This document shows, piece by piece, positions 1 to 8,779 of a stretch of DNA of 64,000 nucleotides; within the stretch, counting starts at the first letter, position 1, and the number at the start of each line of letters is the position of its first letter. A program made the position numbers and the translations under genes. The notes beneath the pieces were generated by a model. The model did no database searches and was not told where the DNA came from. It saw only the letters and a list, made by a program, of their open reading frames with translations. Where the stretch lies: positions 1 to 64,000 of the forward strand of contig DDGC01000021.1 of assembly GCA_002337455.1 (NCBI GenBank). Reading direction: 5' to 3'. The stretch is from Rhizobiales bacterium UBA1912. Lineage in GTDB: Bacteria > Pseudomonadota > Alphaproteobacteria > Rhizobiales > Devosiaceae.

Positions 1-366
1 GTTCGTTGCGCTTGCGTCCATATAAGCGGGTTCGTGGGAGCGAGTATGGAGGAGGTTATGGGAGCGGGGATAAGTTTTGTAACCCGCGTCTCCACGCTCC
101 CCCGCGTCATCCTCGGGCTTGACCCGGGGATCCGCTGCATCGGGGGAGCCGGTGAAGACGTTGGGGGCGTTGAGTGGGCGACGAGCACCACTTCAGCCGT
201 GCATGTGGAAACCTTGCAGATCCCCGGGTCAAGCCCGAGGATGACGCGCTGGGGGTGCGGAAGCGGGGCGGGTTATGCGCCGATGAAAGACAACTGGCGC
301 CACTGGCTACGAGTGATGGAAAAAATGCCGCCGGTGCGTTGACCATACGGCGCCAAAAGGCTGGCC
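1..366. other. Intergenic stretch with facing palindromic repeats
   Basis: I see no convincing gene here. The open frames on both strands mostly translate the repeat sequence. The main content is a pair of 29-base inverted copies (separate entry). The window begins inside this intergenic region, so the upstream gene is unknown. Confidence 0.6.
104..247. repeat. Inverted pair of 29-bp intergenic palindromic repeats
   Basis: Bases 104-132 (beginning GCGTCATCCTCGGGC) and 219-247 are perfect reverse complements, separated by 86 bases. Each arm contains its own short dyad around GGGCTTGACCC. Elements of this sequence are widespread in intergenic regions of Hyphomicrobiales, so this is probably a REP-like dispersed repeat rather than a site unique to this locus. 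Confidence 0.8.
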
Positions 367-606
367 ATGCCAAACGGGATACCCCATGTTCTTTTCATGA
401 GCATGGGGCGCATTTATTGGTACGCGATCTGTATGGCCCTTGGCGGTGGGCTGGGCTTCTGGTGGGGCCTCGAGCAGCATGTTCTGGTTGCCATCACCTT
501 CATGTTTGTCGGGATCGGGCTCGGTGCAGCGACGGCCTATAATCCTTTCGAACTCGCCTTGAGCGCAATCAGGATGGTTGGCCACCTGCTCAAGGGGGGC
601 GTTTAG
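367..606 (+). CDS. Small membrane protein, hypothetical
   Basis: This is a 79-residue protein with two hydrophobic segments at about residues 16-32 and 38-58, so it is probably a two-pass inner-membrane protein. An AAAAGG stretch lies 6 bases before the ATG at 367; a second ATG in frame at 397 is possible. I do not recognise a family. The C-terminal end (FELALSAIRMVGHLL) looks like a short amphipathic helix. It converges on the VOC gene with only 4 bases between stops. Confidence 0.55.
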   Translation: MPNGIPHVLFMSMGRIYWYAICMALGGGLGFWWGLEQHVLVAITFMFVGIGLGAATAYNPFELALSAIRMVGHLLKGGV

Positions 607-610
607 AAAA

Positions 611-1009
611 CTAGTCCACGTTGAACATCCATTTGACGCCCCAGCGGTCATGGAGCATGCCGAAGCGCTTGGCCCAGAAGGTTTCTTCAAGTTCCATTTC
701 CACTTCGCCACCATCCTTGAGCGCGGCGAACATGCGGTCGGCCTCCTCGACGGTTTTGGGGTGGACGGACAGGTAGACGCCTGAAAATGAATTGGCTTGA
801 GCCATGGGGGCGTCCGATGCGAAGAGCGTGCCGTCGCTCGACGTCAGGGCTGCGTGCATGATCTGGTTCTGCATCTCGGCGGGGACGTGTTCGGCCGAAG
901 GCGTATCCTTGTGGGCGGTCATTTCAAGTTCGCCGCCAAATACCGAGTGGTAGAACGTCATGGCTTCGCGGCAATTGCCGGCGAAGTTGAGATATGGGGT
1001 GATCTTCAT
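611..1009 (-). CDS. VOC-fold protein, PhnB/3-demethylubiquinone methyltransferase-like
   Basis: This 132-residue protein belongs to the PhnB-like branch of the vicinal oxygen chelate (glyoxalase/bleomycin resistance) superfamily. The signature is the N-terminal ITPYLNFAGNCREAMTFY segment, followed by FGGELEM and the C-terminal WGVKWMFN. The length is normal for the family. Such proteins are cytosolic dimers of mostly unknown substrate; the family name does not show a methyltransferase activity. It is a single gene on the minus strand, separated from the next upstream minus-strand gene by a strong hairpin at 1068-1103. Confidence 0.85.
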   Translation of the reverse strand: MKITPYLNFAGNCREAMTFYHSVFGGELEMTAHKDTPSAEHVPAEMQNQIMHAALTSSDGTLFASDAPMAQANSFSGVYLSVHPKTVEEADRMFAALKDGGEVEMELEETFWAKRFGMLHDRWGVKWMFNVD

Positions 1010-1067
1010 GCGGAGCCTCCTCGACCCGATCCAGAAAAAACGTTTAGTTTCAATATCTAACGATAAA

Positions 1068-1103
1068 GACCGGATTCAGACTACGATACATCTGAATCCG
1101 GTC
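1068..1103 (-). terminator. Hairpin terminator after the alpha/beta hydrolase gene
   Basis: A perfect 13-bp stem (1068-1080 with 1091-1103) has a 10-base loop. Read on the minus strand it is followed by TTTATCGTT. It sits 20 bases past the stop of the hydrolase gene at 1123, as expected for an intrinsic terminator. Confidence 0.7.
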
Positions 1104-1122
1104 GTCAGCTAATTGAATCTGT

Positions 1123-2049
1123 TTATGAATTGGCCTGCGCGGCAAAGAAGCCATCGATCAATGGCAGCAACAGGTCGGTCTTGAAGACGATATCGTAGTG
1201 GGTTGCGCCCGGGATGACGGCGAACTGACGTGCGAGGTTCAAATCCGGGCCCATCGGGCCAGTCGATGCCTGGCCACCGAGCAGACGGTACATATCGAGT
1301 GCCTTGTCGAACTGGATGAGATCGGTATCGCCGATAATCATCAGGACGGGCACGGGGATCGAGGCGATCTGCTCATCGGTCCAGCTTTGCTCTTCCGAGA
1401 CCATGGATTCGCGAATCTTGTCGACAAAACCCGCAAAACGCTCGGGCTGCGGCGCAACGGCCTCATAGGCGGCGAGCATCGGCGTGCCCTCCATCATCTC
1501 GGCTGTCATGTAGGGCCAGCCGGCGCGCACCGAATCCCAGATCGAATCCGGCTGGTGGGAGGCCGAGATGACAACGAGACTCTTGACCAGTTCGGGGTGC
1601 AGAACGCCAACGCCGGTCGCGGTGCCCCCGCCCATTGAAAAGCCCACGATATCGATGGGGCCGATATCCATCTGCTCGATGAAGCCCGAAACGTCCTGGG
1701 CGAATTGCTGCATGGACAGCGGGCGGTCGAGATCGACGGTGCGGCCGTGGCCTTCAAGTTCGATCGCATAGACCTTCCGGTTTTCGGCAAGCGCTGGAAG
1801 GATCGGTCCCCAGGCGTCGATGGTCATGAGCCCGCCATGGATGAGCAACAGCGGCTCACCCTCGCCATGGACCTGATAATACATCTCCAGCCCATCGATG
1901 TTGACGGTGCCGTCCTCGGAAGGCACGGGAACGTCAGAGCTGAGCTGGATGGGATCAAAAGTTTCCGCCATTGTCGCCTCCTGAGCGCTAAGGGGGAACG
2001 AAACAAGTGCCGCAAGGCTAAGCGCTGCAAATGTGGTCTTGATAAGCAT
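1123..2049 (-). CDS. Exported alpha/beta hydrolase
   Basis: This 308-residue protein starts with a Sec-type signal peptide (about residues 1-22, ending LSAQEA), so it is probably periplasmic. The body is a classical alpha/beta hydrolase: LLLIHGGLMT is the oxyanion-hole region, GFSMGG is the nucleophile elbow, IIGDTDLIQ carries the likely acid and GATHYDI the catalytic His. GGAGAG lies 5 bases before the ATG. The substrate cannot be told from sequence; esterases, lipases and haloperoxidase-like enzymes share this pattern. It is monocistronic, with a terminator downstream. Confidence 0.85.
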   Translation of the reverse strand: MLIKTTFAALSLAALVSFPLSAQEATMAETFDPIQLSSDVPVPSEDGTVNIDGLEMYYQVHGEGEPLLLIHGGLMTIDAWGPILPALAENRKVYAIELEGHGRTVDLDRPLSMQQFAQDVSGFIEQMDIGPIDIVGFSMGGGTATGVGVLHPELVKSLVVISASHQPDSIWDSVRAGWPYMTAEMMEGTPMLAAYEAVAPQPERFAGFVDKIRESMVSEEQSWTDEQIASIPVPVLMIIGDTDLIQFDKALDMYRLLGGQASTGPMGPDLNLARQFAVIPGATHYDIVFKTDLLLPLIDGFFAAQANS

Positions 2050-2122
2050 GGTGCTCTCCGTCGGTTATGATGCTCATAGGACGGACGACCATTTTGCTTC
2101 CCGACAAAATGGGGAAATAAAT

Positions 2123-3382
2123 TTACGCGCCTGAGGGCGAGCCGCCCAGTTTGTCGAGATGGGCGCGGATATGGACCGCCTCTGCGGTCGTGTTGGCATG
2201 GGCAATCGCGATGTCGAAGGCGATGCGCGCTTCCTCGATGCGGCCGAGGTCCTTCAGGAGCCCGCCGCGCAATCCGTGGAAATAGAAATAGCCCCCCAAA
2301 GCGTCGGCCAGCGGTTCGATGAGGTCGAGTGCGGCCTGCGGTCCATCGATTTTGGACACAGCAACGGCGCGATTGAGGGTGACGACCGGGGAGGGCTGCA
2401 GGGTCTCAAGGACGCGATAGAGCAGTTCGATTTCGGTCCAGTCCGTATCGGCGGGCGTTTCCGCATGAGCATGCAGCGCCGCGATAGCCGCCTGAACCTG
2501 AAATACGCCGGGCTGGCGGTGGCGCATTGCCTTGTCGATGAGGGCGAGCCCTTCATCGATCATGCGGCGATCCCAGAGCGTGCGGTCCTGGTCGTCGAGC
2601 AGGATGATATTGCCATCCTTGTCGAACCGCGCGTCGTCGCGCGATTGCTGGATCAGCAGCAGGGCCAGCAGGCCCATAAGTTCAGGTTCGGTGGGAAACA
2701 GCCCGAGGAGCAGGCGGCCCAGCCGGATGGCCTCCTGGGCAAAGGTCGTGCGGGTTTCAGCCCGCTCACCAGCCGAAGTGTAGCCCTCGTTGAACACCAG
2801 ATAGATCATCGCCGCGACAGCCCCGACCCGCGCGGCGCGGTCGGCGGCATCGGGCGTTTCAAAGTTCGCGCCGGATTTGGCGATGCGCGCCTTGGCGCGG
2901 GTGATGCGCTGTTCCATGGCGGCGTCCGAGACCAGAAAAGACCGGGCGATCTGCTTGACGGTCAGCCCCGAAACGATCCGCAGGGCCAGGGCAATCTGCT
3001 GGGTGGCCGGCAGGTCTGGATGGCAGCACACAAACAACAGCCGCAGGATGTCGTCGCGATAGTGAGAGTCGTCGATCCTGTCGGCGATGTCGGTTTCCGC
3101 ATCCGAAGTGTCGGAAATCTTGTCCTCGTCGGGCAATTCGGTAAACCGCGCGCGGCGGCGCACACTGTCGATGCCCGAATTGCGGCCCACGAGGATCAGC
3201 CATGCGGCCGGATCGCGCGGCGGGCCGTTTTTCGGCCAGGATTTCAGCGCCCGCAAACAGGACTCCTGGAAGGCTTCCTCGGCCATGTCGAGGTCGCGAA
3301 AATACCTGTACAGCGCGGCAACCGCCCGAGGGCGGGCACCTCCCAGTGTCAGGCCAATCCAGTCGGCATCCTTGTCGTTCAC
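2123..3382 (-). CDS. ECF RNA polymerase sigma factor, ECF42/SigI-like with C-terminal extension
   Basis: This 419-residue protein carries sigma region 2 (about residues 10-80, LYRYFRDLDMAEEAFQESCL) and sigma region 4 (about 115-170, LRIVSGLTVKQIARSFLV). A long C-terminal helical extension of the DUF6596/TPR-like type (NEGYTSAGE, LLALLLIQQSRDDAR, LNRAVAVSKIDG) follows. This domain order and length fit the ECF42 group, which lacks an anti-sigma factor and is normally encoded beside a YciI/DGPF protein. That is the case here: the gene overlaps the upstream YciI gene by 4 bases (ATGA). ECF42 factors have been linked to stress or antibiotic responses in other bacteria; the role here is unknown. 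Confidence 0.9.
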   Translation of the reverse strand: MNDKDADWIGLTLGGARPRAVAALYRYFRDLDMAEEAFQESCLRALKSWPKNGPPRDPAAWLILVGRNSGIDSVRRRARFTELPDEDKISDTSDAETDIADRIDDSHYRDDILRLLFVCCHPDLPATQQIALALRIVSGLTVKQIARSFLVSDAAMEQRITRAKARIAKSGANFETPDAADRAARVGAVAAMIYLVFNEGYTSAGERAETRTTFAQEAIRLGRLLLGLFPTEPELMGLLALLLIQQSRDDARFDKDGNIILLDDQDRTLWDRRMIDEGLALIDKAMRHRQPGVFQVQAAIAALHAHAETPADTDWTEIELLYRVLETLQPSPVVTLNRAVAVSKIDGPQAALDLIEPLADALGGYFYFHGLRGGLLKDLGRIEEARIAFDIAIAHANTTAEAVHIRAHLDKLGGSPSGA

Positions 3383-3753
3383 TTTGCTTGCGCTCCGGGG
3401 AAGAAGTCGCGAACCGGGCGGATCTCATAAGATCCCATGCCCGGATTGGCCTCGGCCAAATCGCGCACAACTTGCACGACCTCTTCGAGGCTCTCCGCGT
3501 CGATGACATAAAAACCGAGGAACTGTTCCTTGGTTTCGGCGAAAGGCCCGTCCAGCACCATGGGCTCCCCAGCGGTCTTGCGCAGGGTGGTGGCAGCGGT
3601 TGTCGGCATCAGCCGGGCTACCGGCCCCATCTTGCCCGATTCAACCAGCGGTTTCTGGACGGCGAGAAGATCGGCCATGATCTTGTCGTCATGTTCTTTG
3701 GACCAGCCGCCCACGGCGGCTTCGTCGTTGTAGCAAAGGATTGCGTAGAGCAT
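3379..3753 (-). CDS. YciI/DGPF-domain protein
   Basis: This 124-residue protein is the usual partner of ECF42 sigma factors. It has the DGPFAETKEQFLGFYVIDA signature and a ferredoxin-like YCII fold. I chose the ATG at 3753 (MLYAIL) over the longer frame from 3825 because AAGGAG sits 8 bases upstream and the family starts at this point. It is translationally coupled to the sigma gene. Whether these proteins modulate the sigma factor or act as enzymes is not settled. Confidence 0.88.
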   Translation of the reverse strand: MLYAILCYNDEAAVGGWSKEHDDKIMADLLAVQKPLVESGKMGPVARLMPTTAATTLRKTAGEPMVLDGPFAETKEQFLGFYVIDAESLEEVVQVVRDLAEANPGMGSYEIRPVRDFFPGAQAK

Positions 3754-3941
3754 GGCCAAAACTCCTTGTATGGCGAGGACGTACCCGGCGTGCGGTTCCC
3801 GACAGCGCGAGCGAAAATTTTCCATAGGTTACAGGAAAATGCACACTGCCTCGGGTTGCGGCTGAAAGCCAGAGCCGGCGTGCAACCCTCCGCGGCAGTG
3901 CGGCATTATCCAAAGAGCGGGTCTTTTTTGGAGATATTGCC

Positions 3942-4202
3942 ATGACGCTGACACGCAACGCGATCGAGCGCGTGCTCGGTCCGATAGACGAACATCTGGC
4001 CGCCGAGATAGCGGCGACTGAAGCCACGACGGCCGATTTGACGACCGCGCTGGCCTGGCTGGAAGCCGATGAGGCACGGGTCAATGAGGGCGATCATCTG
4101 CCCACCGGGAAAGTGGCCGAATTGATCGGTATCCTGGAAACGGCAGATGACGAGGAGGGATATTCCCCTCCGTCCCCCCAATCGGAAGACTGGGTGAAGT
4201 AG
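3942..4202 (+). CDS. Hypothetical protein, 86 residues
   Basis: A small acidic, soluble protein with a helical N-terminal half (ALAWLEADEARVNEGDHLP) and a disordered tail (SPPSPQSEDW). GGAG lies about 9 bases before the ATG. I do not recognise a family. It stands alone between the divergent YciI gene and the cyclopropane synthase gene; a promoter for it must lie in 3754-3941. Confidence 0.55.
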   Translation: MTLTRNAIERVLGPIDEHLAAEIAATEATTADLTTALAWLEADEARVNEGDHLPTGKVAELIGILETADDEEGYSPPSPQSEDWVK

Positions 4203-4297
4203 GCACACTAAAGGACTGGACAACAGGCACAAATTTTAGTGAGGTAGGTGGCTTTCCCCGCGCTTTGGCGCGTCACTATATTTGTTTGAGCGGGGCC

Positions 4298-5413
4298 ATG
4301 TCGGCAAAGTTCAAGTCGTTTATCACCGATCTTCTTGCCCAAATCGACATAGAAATCGGCGGCTCCCGGCCTTGGGACATCCAGGTTCATGACGACCGGC
4401 TGTTCAGCCGCGTGATGACCAATGGATCTCTGGGGCTGGGTGAAGCCTACATGGATGGCTGGTGGGACAGCGAGGCGATCGACCAGTTCCTGTATCGATG
4501 CCTGACCGGGCAATTGCAAAATCGGGTCAAGTTCGATCCGGCGCTTGCGCTTTTGACCATCAAGGGCATGGTGCTAAATCCCCAGCGGCTGCATGTGCGC
4601 GAAGTGGGCGAAAAGCACTATGACATCGGCAACGACCTCTACAAGCGCATGCTCGATCCGCGCATGATCTATTCCTGCGGCTATTGGCGCGAGGCCGAAA
4701 CGCTCGATGCCGCGCAGGAAGCCAAGCTCGATCTGATCTGCCGCAAGATCGGGCTGAAAGAGGGCATGCGCATCCTAGATGTCGGCTCGGGCTGGGGCGG
4801 GCTGCTCAAATTCGCCGCTGAGCGCTACGGCGTTTCCGGCCTGGGAATCACGGTTTCCAAACAGCAGATGGCCTATGCCAACGAAACCCGTGGCGACCTG
4901 CCGATCGAAACAAGGCTCATGGATTACATGGATCTCGACGGCCAGTTCGACAGGATCGTCTCAGTCGGCATGTTCGAGCATGTGGGCTACAAGAACTACC
5001 GGCCGTATTTCTCCAAGGTCAGCGAGTTGCTGTCCGATGACGGGCTTTTCCTCCTGCACACCATCGGGGGCAGCCTGACGCGCAGGGCAGGCGAGCCTTG
5101 GCTTGAAAAATACATCTTCCCCAACGGCATGCTGCCATCGCCCAAGCAGGTGGCGACCGCCGTGGAGGGCAGGCTGGTCATGGAGGATTGGCACAATTTC
5201 GGTGCCGATTACGACCCGACGCTGATGGCCTGGCACAAGAACTTGGAACCGGCCTGGCCCGAACTGTCCAAGGTCTATGGCGAACGATTCCATCGCATGT
5301 GGAATTACTATCTCCTGAGTTGCGCGGCGATCTTCCGCGCCCGCTGGGTGCATCTGTGGCAGGTCGTCTATTCAAAGGACGGGTTGCAGGGTGGATATCT
5401 GTCCGTCCGCTAG
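4298..5413 (+). CDS. cfa: Cyclopropane-fatty-acyl-phospholipid synthase
   Basis: A 371-residue enzyme that transfers a methylene group from S-adenosylmethionine to double bonds of membrane phospholipid acyl chains. The N-terminal lipid-binding part (about 1-110) is followed by the methyltransferase core: RMIYSCGYW, the SAM loop ILDVGSGWGG, GLGITVSKQQ, and VGMFEHVGYKNY with the catalytic Glu/His region. ERFHRMWNYYLLSCAA is the family's C-terminal signature. I chose the ATG at 4298, preceded by GAGCGGGG, over an in-frame TTG at 4265. The gene converges with the AEC carrier gene, their ends overlapping by 4 bases. Confidence 0.93.
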   Translation: MSAKFKSFITDLLAQIDIEIGGSRPWDIQVHDDRLFSRVMTNGSLGLGEAYMDGWWDSEAIDQFLYRCLTGQLQNRVKFDPALALLTIKGMVLNPQRLHVREVGEKHYDIGNDLYKRMLDPRMIYSCGYWREAETLDAAQEAKLDLICRKIGLKEGMRILDVGSGWGGLLKFAAERYGVSGLGITVSKQQMAYANETRGDLPIETRLMDYMDLDGQFDRIVSVGMFEHVGYKNYRPYFSKVSELLSDDGLFLLHTIGGSLTRRAGEPWLEKYIFPNGMLPSPKQVATAVEGRLVMEDWHNFGADYDPTLMAWHKNLEPAWPELSKVYGERFHRMWNYYLLSCAAIFRARWVHLWQVVYSKDGLQGGYLSVR

Positions 5414-6345
5414 ACGCCCGCGCCGACCATGGGCGCGAGAAACACCAGCGTAATCGGCACGGTGACGACCCCGAGCACGGTCTGGAACGCTATGATGCCG
5501 GCCATGAGCGGCGCATCGCCGCCCAATTGCCGCGCCATGACATAGGCCGATGAGGCGGTGGGCAGGCACTGGATCAAAAGGACCACCAGAGCCGCCGGGC
5601 CGGTCAGCCCGACCGCAAGGCAGATCGCTGCTGTGATGGCGGGAATGAGCAGAAAACGCGCGGCGGTGGCAACCAGCGCGGGCCGGATGCCGCGCCCCAA
5701 TGCCTCCCAGTTGAGCGCCGCGCCGACGCATAACAGCCCGATCGGTAGCGCTGCCTGCCCCATGGCCTGCATGAAGCCTTCGATGCCAGCGGGCAACACG
5801 ATGCCGGTCAACCGCAGGAGAGCGCCCGCAACGCAACCAAGAATGAGCGGATTGAGCGCTATGGATTTCGCCACGCCCAGAGCCGAGGGTTGGCGGTTTC
5901 CGTAACGGGCAAAGACCAGCGAACACAGGATGTTGACCGTGGGAACCAGAATGGCGTTGACCACGGCGGCCAGCGCCGCGCCCGATACGCCGAGCAGGCC
6001 CACGGCGGCGGTGACGCCGACATAATTGTTGAACCTGATCCCGCCCTGGATCACCGAAGTGAGGGCCGGGCCATCGAACCGGGTCACCCGGTTGGCCGCC
6101 AAGAGAACCAGAGTTCCGATCACTGCCGGACCGATCAGACCCGCAGCGATCAGCCCGATGGGCGCTTGGGACAGATCGGCCTTGTAAAGGCCATGGGCGA
6201 ACAGCAGCGGCAGAAGGACGAAATAGGCCAGCCGCTCGGCCTGCGGCCAGAACCCTTCGCCCAGAAAGCCGAAACGCTTGAGCAGGTGCCCGAGCGTTAT
6301 GATAAGGGCGATGGGCAGGAGGGCGGAAAAAATAAGGGCAAGCAT
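5410..6345 (-). CDS. AEC family transporter (auxin efflux carrier-like permease)
   Basis: A 311-residue integral membrane protein with about ten hydrophobic segments in two five-helix halves. The family's conserved motifs are present, including FNNYVGVTAAVGLLG in the first half and ALPIGLLCVGAALN in the second. Bacterial AEC proteins move carboxylates such as malate or malonate; the plant-auxin name is historical. The ATG at 6345 has no obvious Shine-Dalgarno sequence, so the start is less certain than the identity. Confidence 0.88.
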   Translation of the reverse strand: MLALIFSALLPIALIITLGHLLKRFGFLGEGFWPQAERLAYFVLLPLLFAHGLYKADLSQAPIGLIAAGLIGPAVIGTLVLLAANRVTRFDGPALTSVIQGGIRFNNYVGVTAAVGLLGVSGAALAAVVNAILVPTVNILCSLVFARYGNRQPSALGVAKSIALNPLILGCVAGALLRLTGIVLPAGIEGFMQAMGQAALPIGLLCVGAALNWEALGRGIRPALVATAARFLLIPAITAAICLAVGLTGPAALVVLLIQCLPTASSAYVMARQLGGDAPLMAGIIAFQTVLGVVTVPITLVFLAPMVGAGV

Positions 6346-6572
6346 GGAGGGCCGGAGCGATGATGGATAGATCTTTTACTAGCCGTCCCGATCCAATCGG
6401 CCAAGCGCTACATGTCCGGCCATGATTTTTCGCGGCGGGCAATGCCATGCTCATAGCGGACCATTTACTGGCAGGGTTTTTTGCCTCTCACGCAAATTTT
6501 GATTGCCCAGCCCTCGCACCTTCATCGTCCTTGAGCGATAATAGGGAAACTGAATAACCGGGAGATATTTTT

Positions 6573-7475
6573 ATGCGCCTGACCTTAACGGCACTGGCCA
6601 TTTCAGCAGCGCTGACCGTACCGGCCCTCGCTCAATCGCAAATCACGCCGCTGGTCGATGCCAGCTGGCTGATCGAAAACGGCGGGGCCGAAAATGTGGT
6701 CATCCTCGACATTCGCGATAACGTCGAAGGCACCGATCTGGGCGATCTGCCTTATGTGGCGAACTCCGTCGTTGCGCCTTACGGTTCGGCCGGCTGGCGC
6801 ACCGAGGTGCAGGGCGTTCCGGGCCAGATCCCGCCCGTCGAGCAGGTTGCCGAACTGATCGGCTCGCTCGGCATCGACAATGACGATCACGTCGTGATCG
6901 TGCCCTGGGGCACCGATTCCTCGGAAATCGGGGGAGCCACCCGCGTTTACTGGACCTTCAAATATCTCGGCCACGAGGAAGTTTCGATCCTCGATGGCGG
7001 CTGGCGCCAGTTCGACGCGGCAGGCGGCGAACGCGTTGCTGAACTCACAGCGCCCGAAGCTGTCGAATTTACCGCCGAAGTGCGTCCCGAGTTGATCGCC
7101 ACCACCGACGATGTGCTCGAAGCGCTCGAAAACGGCACGGCGCTGGTCGATGGCCGTCCGGTCGAACAGCATGAGGGGCAGTCCAAGAGCCCGGTCGTCG
7201 CAACCGCCGGCACCATCCCCGGCTCGGTCAACATTCCGCACTCGCAGTTCTATAGCGCCGAATACGCTCGCTTCGCCCAGCCCGACACTGTCGCCGCGCT
7301 GCTCGAAGCCGTGAATGTGACCTCGGACGAGGACAGCATCGTCTTCTGCAACACCGGCCATTGGGCCTCGGTTGCTTGGTTCGGCCTGCACGAAATCCTC
7401 GGCAACGAGAATGCTTCGATGTATGACGGCTCGATGGCCGAATGGACAGCCGACCCGTCGCGTCCGGTCGAATAA
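6573..7475 (+). CDS. Exported sulfurtransferase with two rhodanese domains
   Basis: A 300-residue protein with a signal peptide (about 1-20, cut near ALAQS). Two rhodanese-like domains follow: the first (about 30-155, VVILDIRDN, VIVPWGTDS) lacks an active-site Cys, and the second (about 175-300) has the catalytic loop CNTGHWAS with Cys259. Such proteins pass sulfane sulfur from thiosulfate or 3-mercaptopyruvate. Its position before a YeeE/YedE permease suggests periplasmic sulfur handling feeding uptake. GGGAG lies before the ATG. A strong terminator-like hairpin follows at 7502-7528, so it may be expressed more strongly than the downstream genes. Confidence 0.9.
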   Translation: MRLTLTALAISAALTVPALAQSQITPLVDASWLIENGGAENVVILDIRDNVEGTDLGDLPYVANSVVAPYGSAGWRTEVQGVPGQIPPVEQVAELIGSLGIDNDDHVVIVPWGTDSSEIGGATRVYWTFKYLGHEEVSILDGGWRQFDAAGGERVAELTAPEAVEFTAEVRPELIATTDDVLEALENGTALVDGRPVEQHEGQSKSPVVATAGTIPGSVNIPHSQFYSAEYARFAQPDTVAALLEAVNVTSDEDSIVFCNTGHWASVAWFGLHEILGNENASMYDGSMAEWTADPSRPVE

Positions 7476-7501
7476 TCCGGTCGACCTCCAGTCCGACCTT
7501 G

Positions 7502-7528
7502 CAGATGCCCCGGCGTTCGGGGCATCTG
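7502..7528 (+). terminator. Intrinsic terminator-like hairpin after the rhodanese gene
   Basis: Stem CAGATGCCCCG / CGGGGCATCTG of 11 bp with a 5-base loop, followed by TTTCATTTC. It lies between the rhodanese stop and the YeeE start, so it either ends the transcript or attenuates read-through into the permease gene. Confidence 0.7.
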
Positions 7529-7564
7529 TTTCATTTCAAAACCGTCTTGTCTTGAAAGATCGAC

Positions 7565-8779
7565 ATGTCTGACGTCGCTCTCGATCGCCCCTCCTATCTT
7601 CCCGCCGCGGTTTCCGATCGCGGTCCGTCGCTTGTGACCGGATTGGGGCTCATTCTTGGTTTTATCGCCATCTGGTACCTGGTCGATCTGCGCCAGGCGT
7701 CCCTGTTCGCCATTGGCGGCGGGCTGGGTGCAGCGCTCTATCACGGCGCTTTCGGCTTTACCGGCGGCTGGCGCCGCATGGTGGTGGAAAAGCGCGGCCG
7801 CGGCATGCGCGCCCAGATGCTGATGATCGGGGTCACCGCGCTGGCCATGATGCCATTGATTGCGGCGGGAAACCTTGGCGGACAGCCACTAGTCGGTGCG
7901 CTGGCGCCGGTGGGTGTGTCGGTTATCGTCGGCGCGACGATGTTCGGGTTGGGCATGCAACTGGGCGGCGGCTGCGGCTCGGGCACGCTGTTCACAGTGG
8001 GCGGCGGTTCGGCGCGCATGCTGGTGACGCTCGGCTTCTTCATCGTCGGCGCGGTGCTGGGCACGGCCCATCTGCCGTTCTGGCTCGAGGCGCCATCGCT
8101 CGGCGTCATCGACGCACGCGTCCAGTTCGGACTGCCCGCCGCCATCGGGCTGACCATCATCGCGCTGTCGCTCGTGGCTATTGTCACTGCGGTCATTGAA
8201 AAGCGCGCGCACGGCAGTCTCGAACCTGAGCCCGCTCCCAAGCGTCCGGGCTGGAGCTGGCTGCTTTACGGTCCCTGGCCGCTGGTCGGGGCAGGGCTGG
8301 TGCTGGCCATCCTCAACGTCGCGACACTGCTAGTCGCCGGCCATCCGTGGTCGATCACTTACGGGTTCGGCCTGTGGGGCGCCAAGATTGCCGATGCCGT
8401 AGGCATTCCCGTCGCAACCTGGGAATTCTGGACCTGGCCTGCCCAGGCCCAGGCGCTCAATTCCTCGGTTTTGACCGACAACACATCGGTGATGGATTTC
8501 GGCATCATCCTTGGCGCCGGACTTGCCGCGGCACTGGCCGGAAAGTTCGCACCCAAGGCGAAACTGCCGCTTGGCTCGCTGATCGCCGCTGCGGTGGGTG
8601 GCATCCTGATGGGATATGGCGCGCGGCTTTCGTTCGGCTGCAACATCGGCGCGTTGTTTTCTGGCATCGCCTCGGGCAGCCTGCATGGCTGGCTGTGGTT
8701 TGCCTGTGCCTTTGTCGGCTCGTTCATCGGCATCTGGGCCCGGCCTCTGTTTGGACTTGATGGATTTGCCAAGAAATGA
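7565..8779 (+). CDS. YeeE/YedE family sulfur-compound permease
   Basis: A 404-residue membrane protein with roughly ten hydrophobic segments. It shows the two Cys-containing family motifs, GGGCGSGTLF in the first half and FGCNIGALFSG near the end. In characterised YeeE (TsuA) proteins such cysteines relay thiosulfate through the membrane, so thiosulfate or a related sulfur species is the likely cargo. It lies 89 bases after the rhodanese gene and overlaps the next gene by 4 bases (ATGA). The N-terminal 25 residues are a soluble tail. Confidence 0.9.
   Translation: MSDVALDRPSYLPAAVSDRGPSLVTGLGLILGFIAIWYLVDLRQASLFAIGGGLGAALYHGAFGFTGGWRRMVVEKRGRGMRAQMLMIGVTALAMMPLIAAGNLGGQPLVGALAPVGVSVIVGATMFGLGMQLGGGCGSGTLFTVGGGSARMLVTLGFFIVGAVLGTAHLPFWLEAPSLGVIDARVQFGLPAAIGLTIIALSLVAIVTAVIEKRAHGSLEPEPAPKRPGWSWLLYGPWPLVGAGLVLAILNVATLLVAGHPWSITYGFGLWGAKIADAVGIPVATWEFWTWPAQAQALNSSVLTDNTSVMDFGIILGAGLAAALAGKFAPKAKLPLGSLIAAAVGGILMGYGARLSFGCNIGALFSGIASGSLHGWLWFACAFVGSFIGIWARPLFGLDGFAKK

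Noticed and set aside
107..373. An 88-codon minus-strand frame near the left edge
   Set aside because: It mostly translates the intergenic palindromic repeat and lacks a family.
2159..3430. A 423-codon open frame on the plus strand
   Set aside because: Antisense to the sigma factor, explained by high GC third positions.
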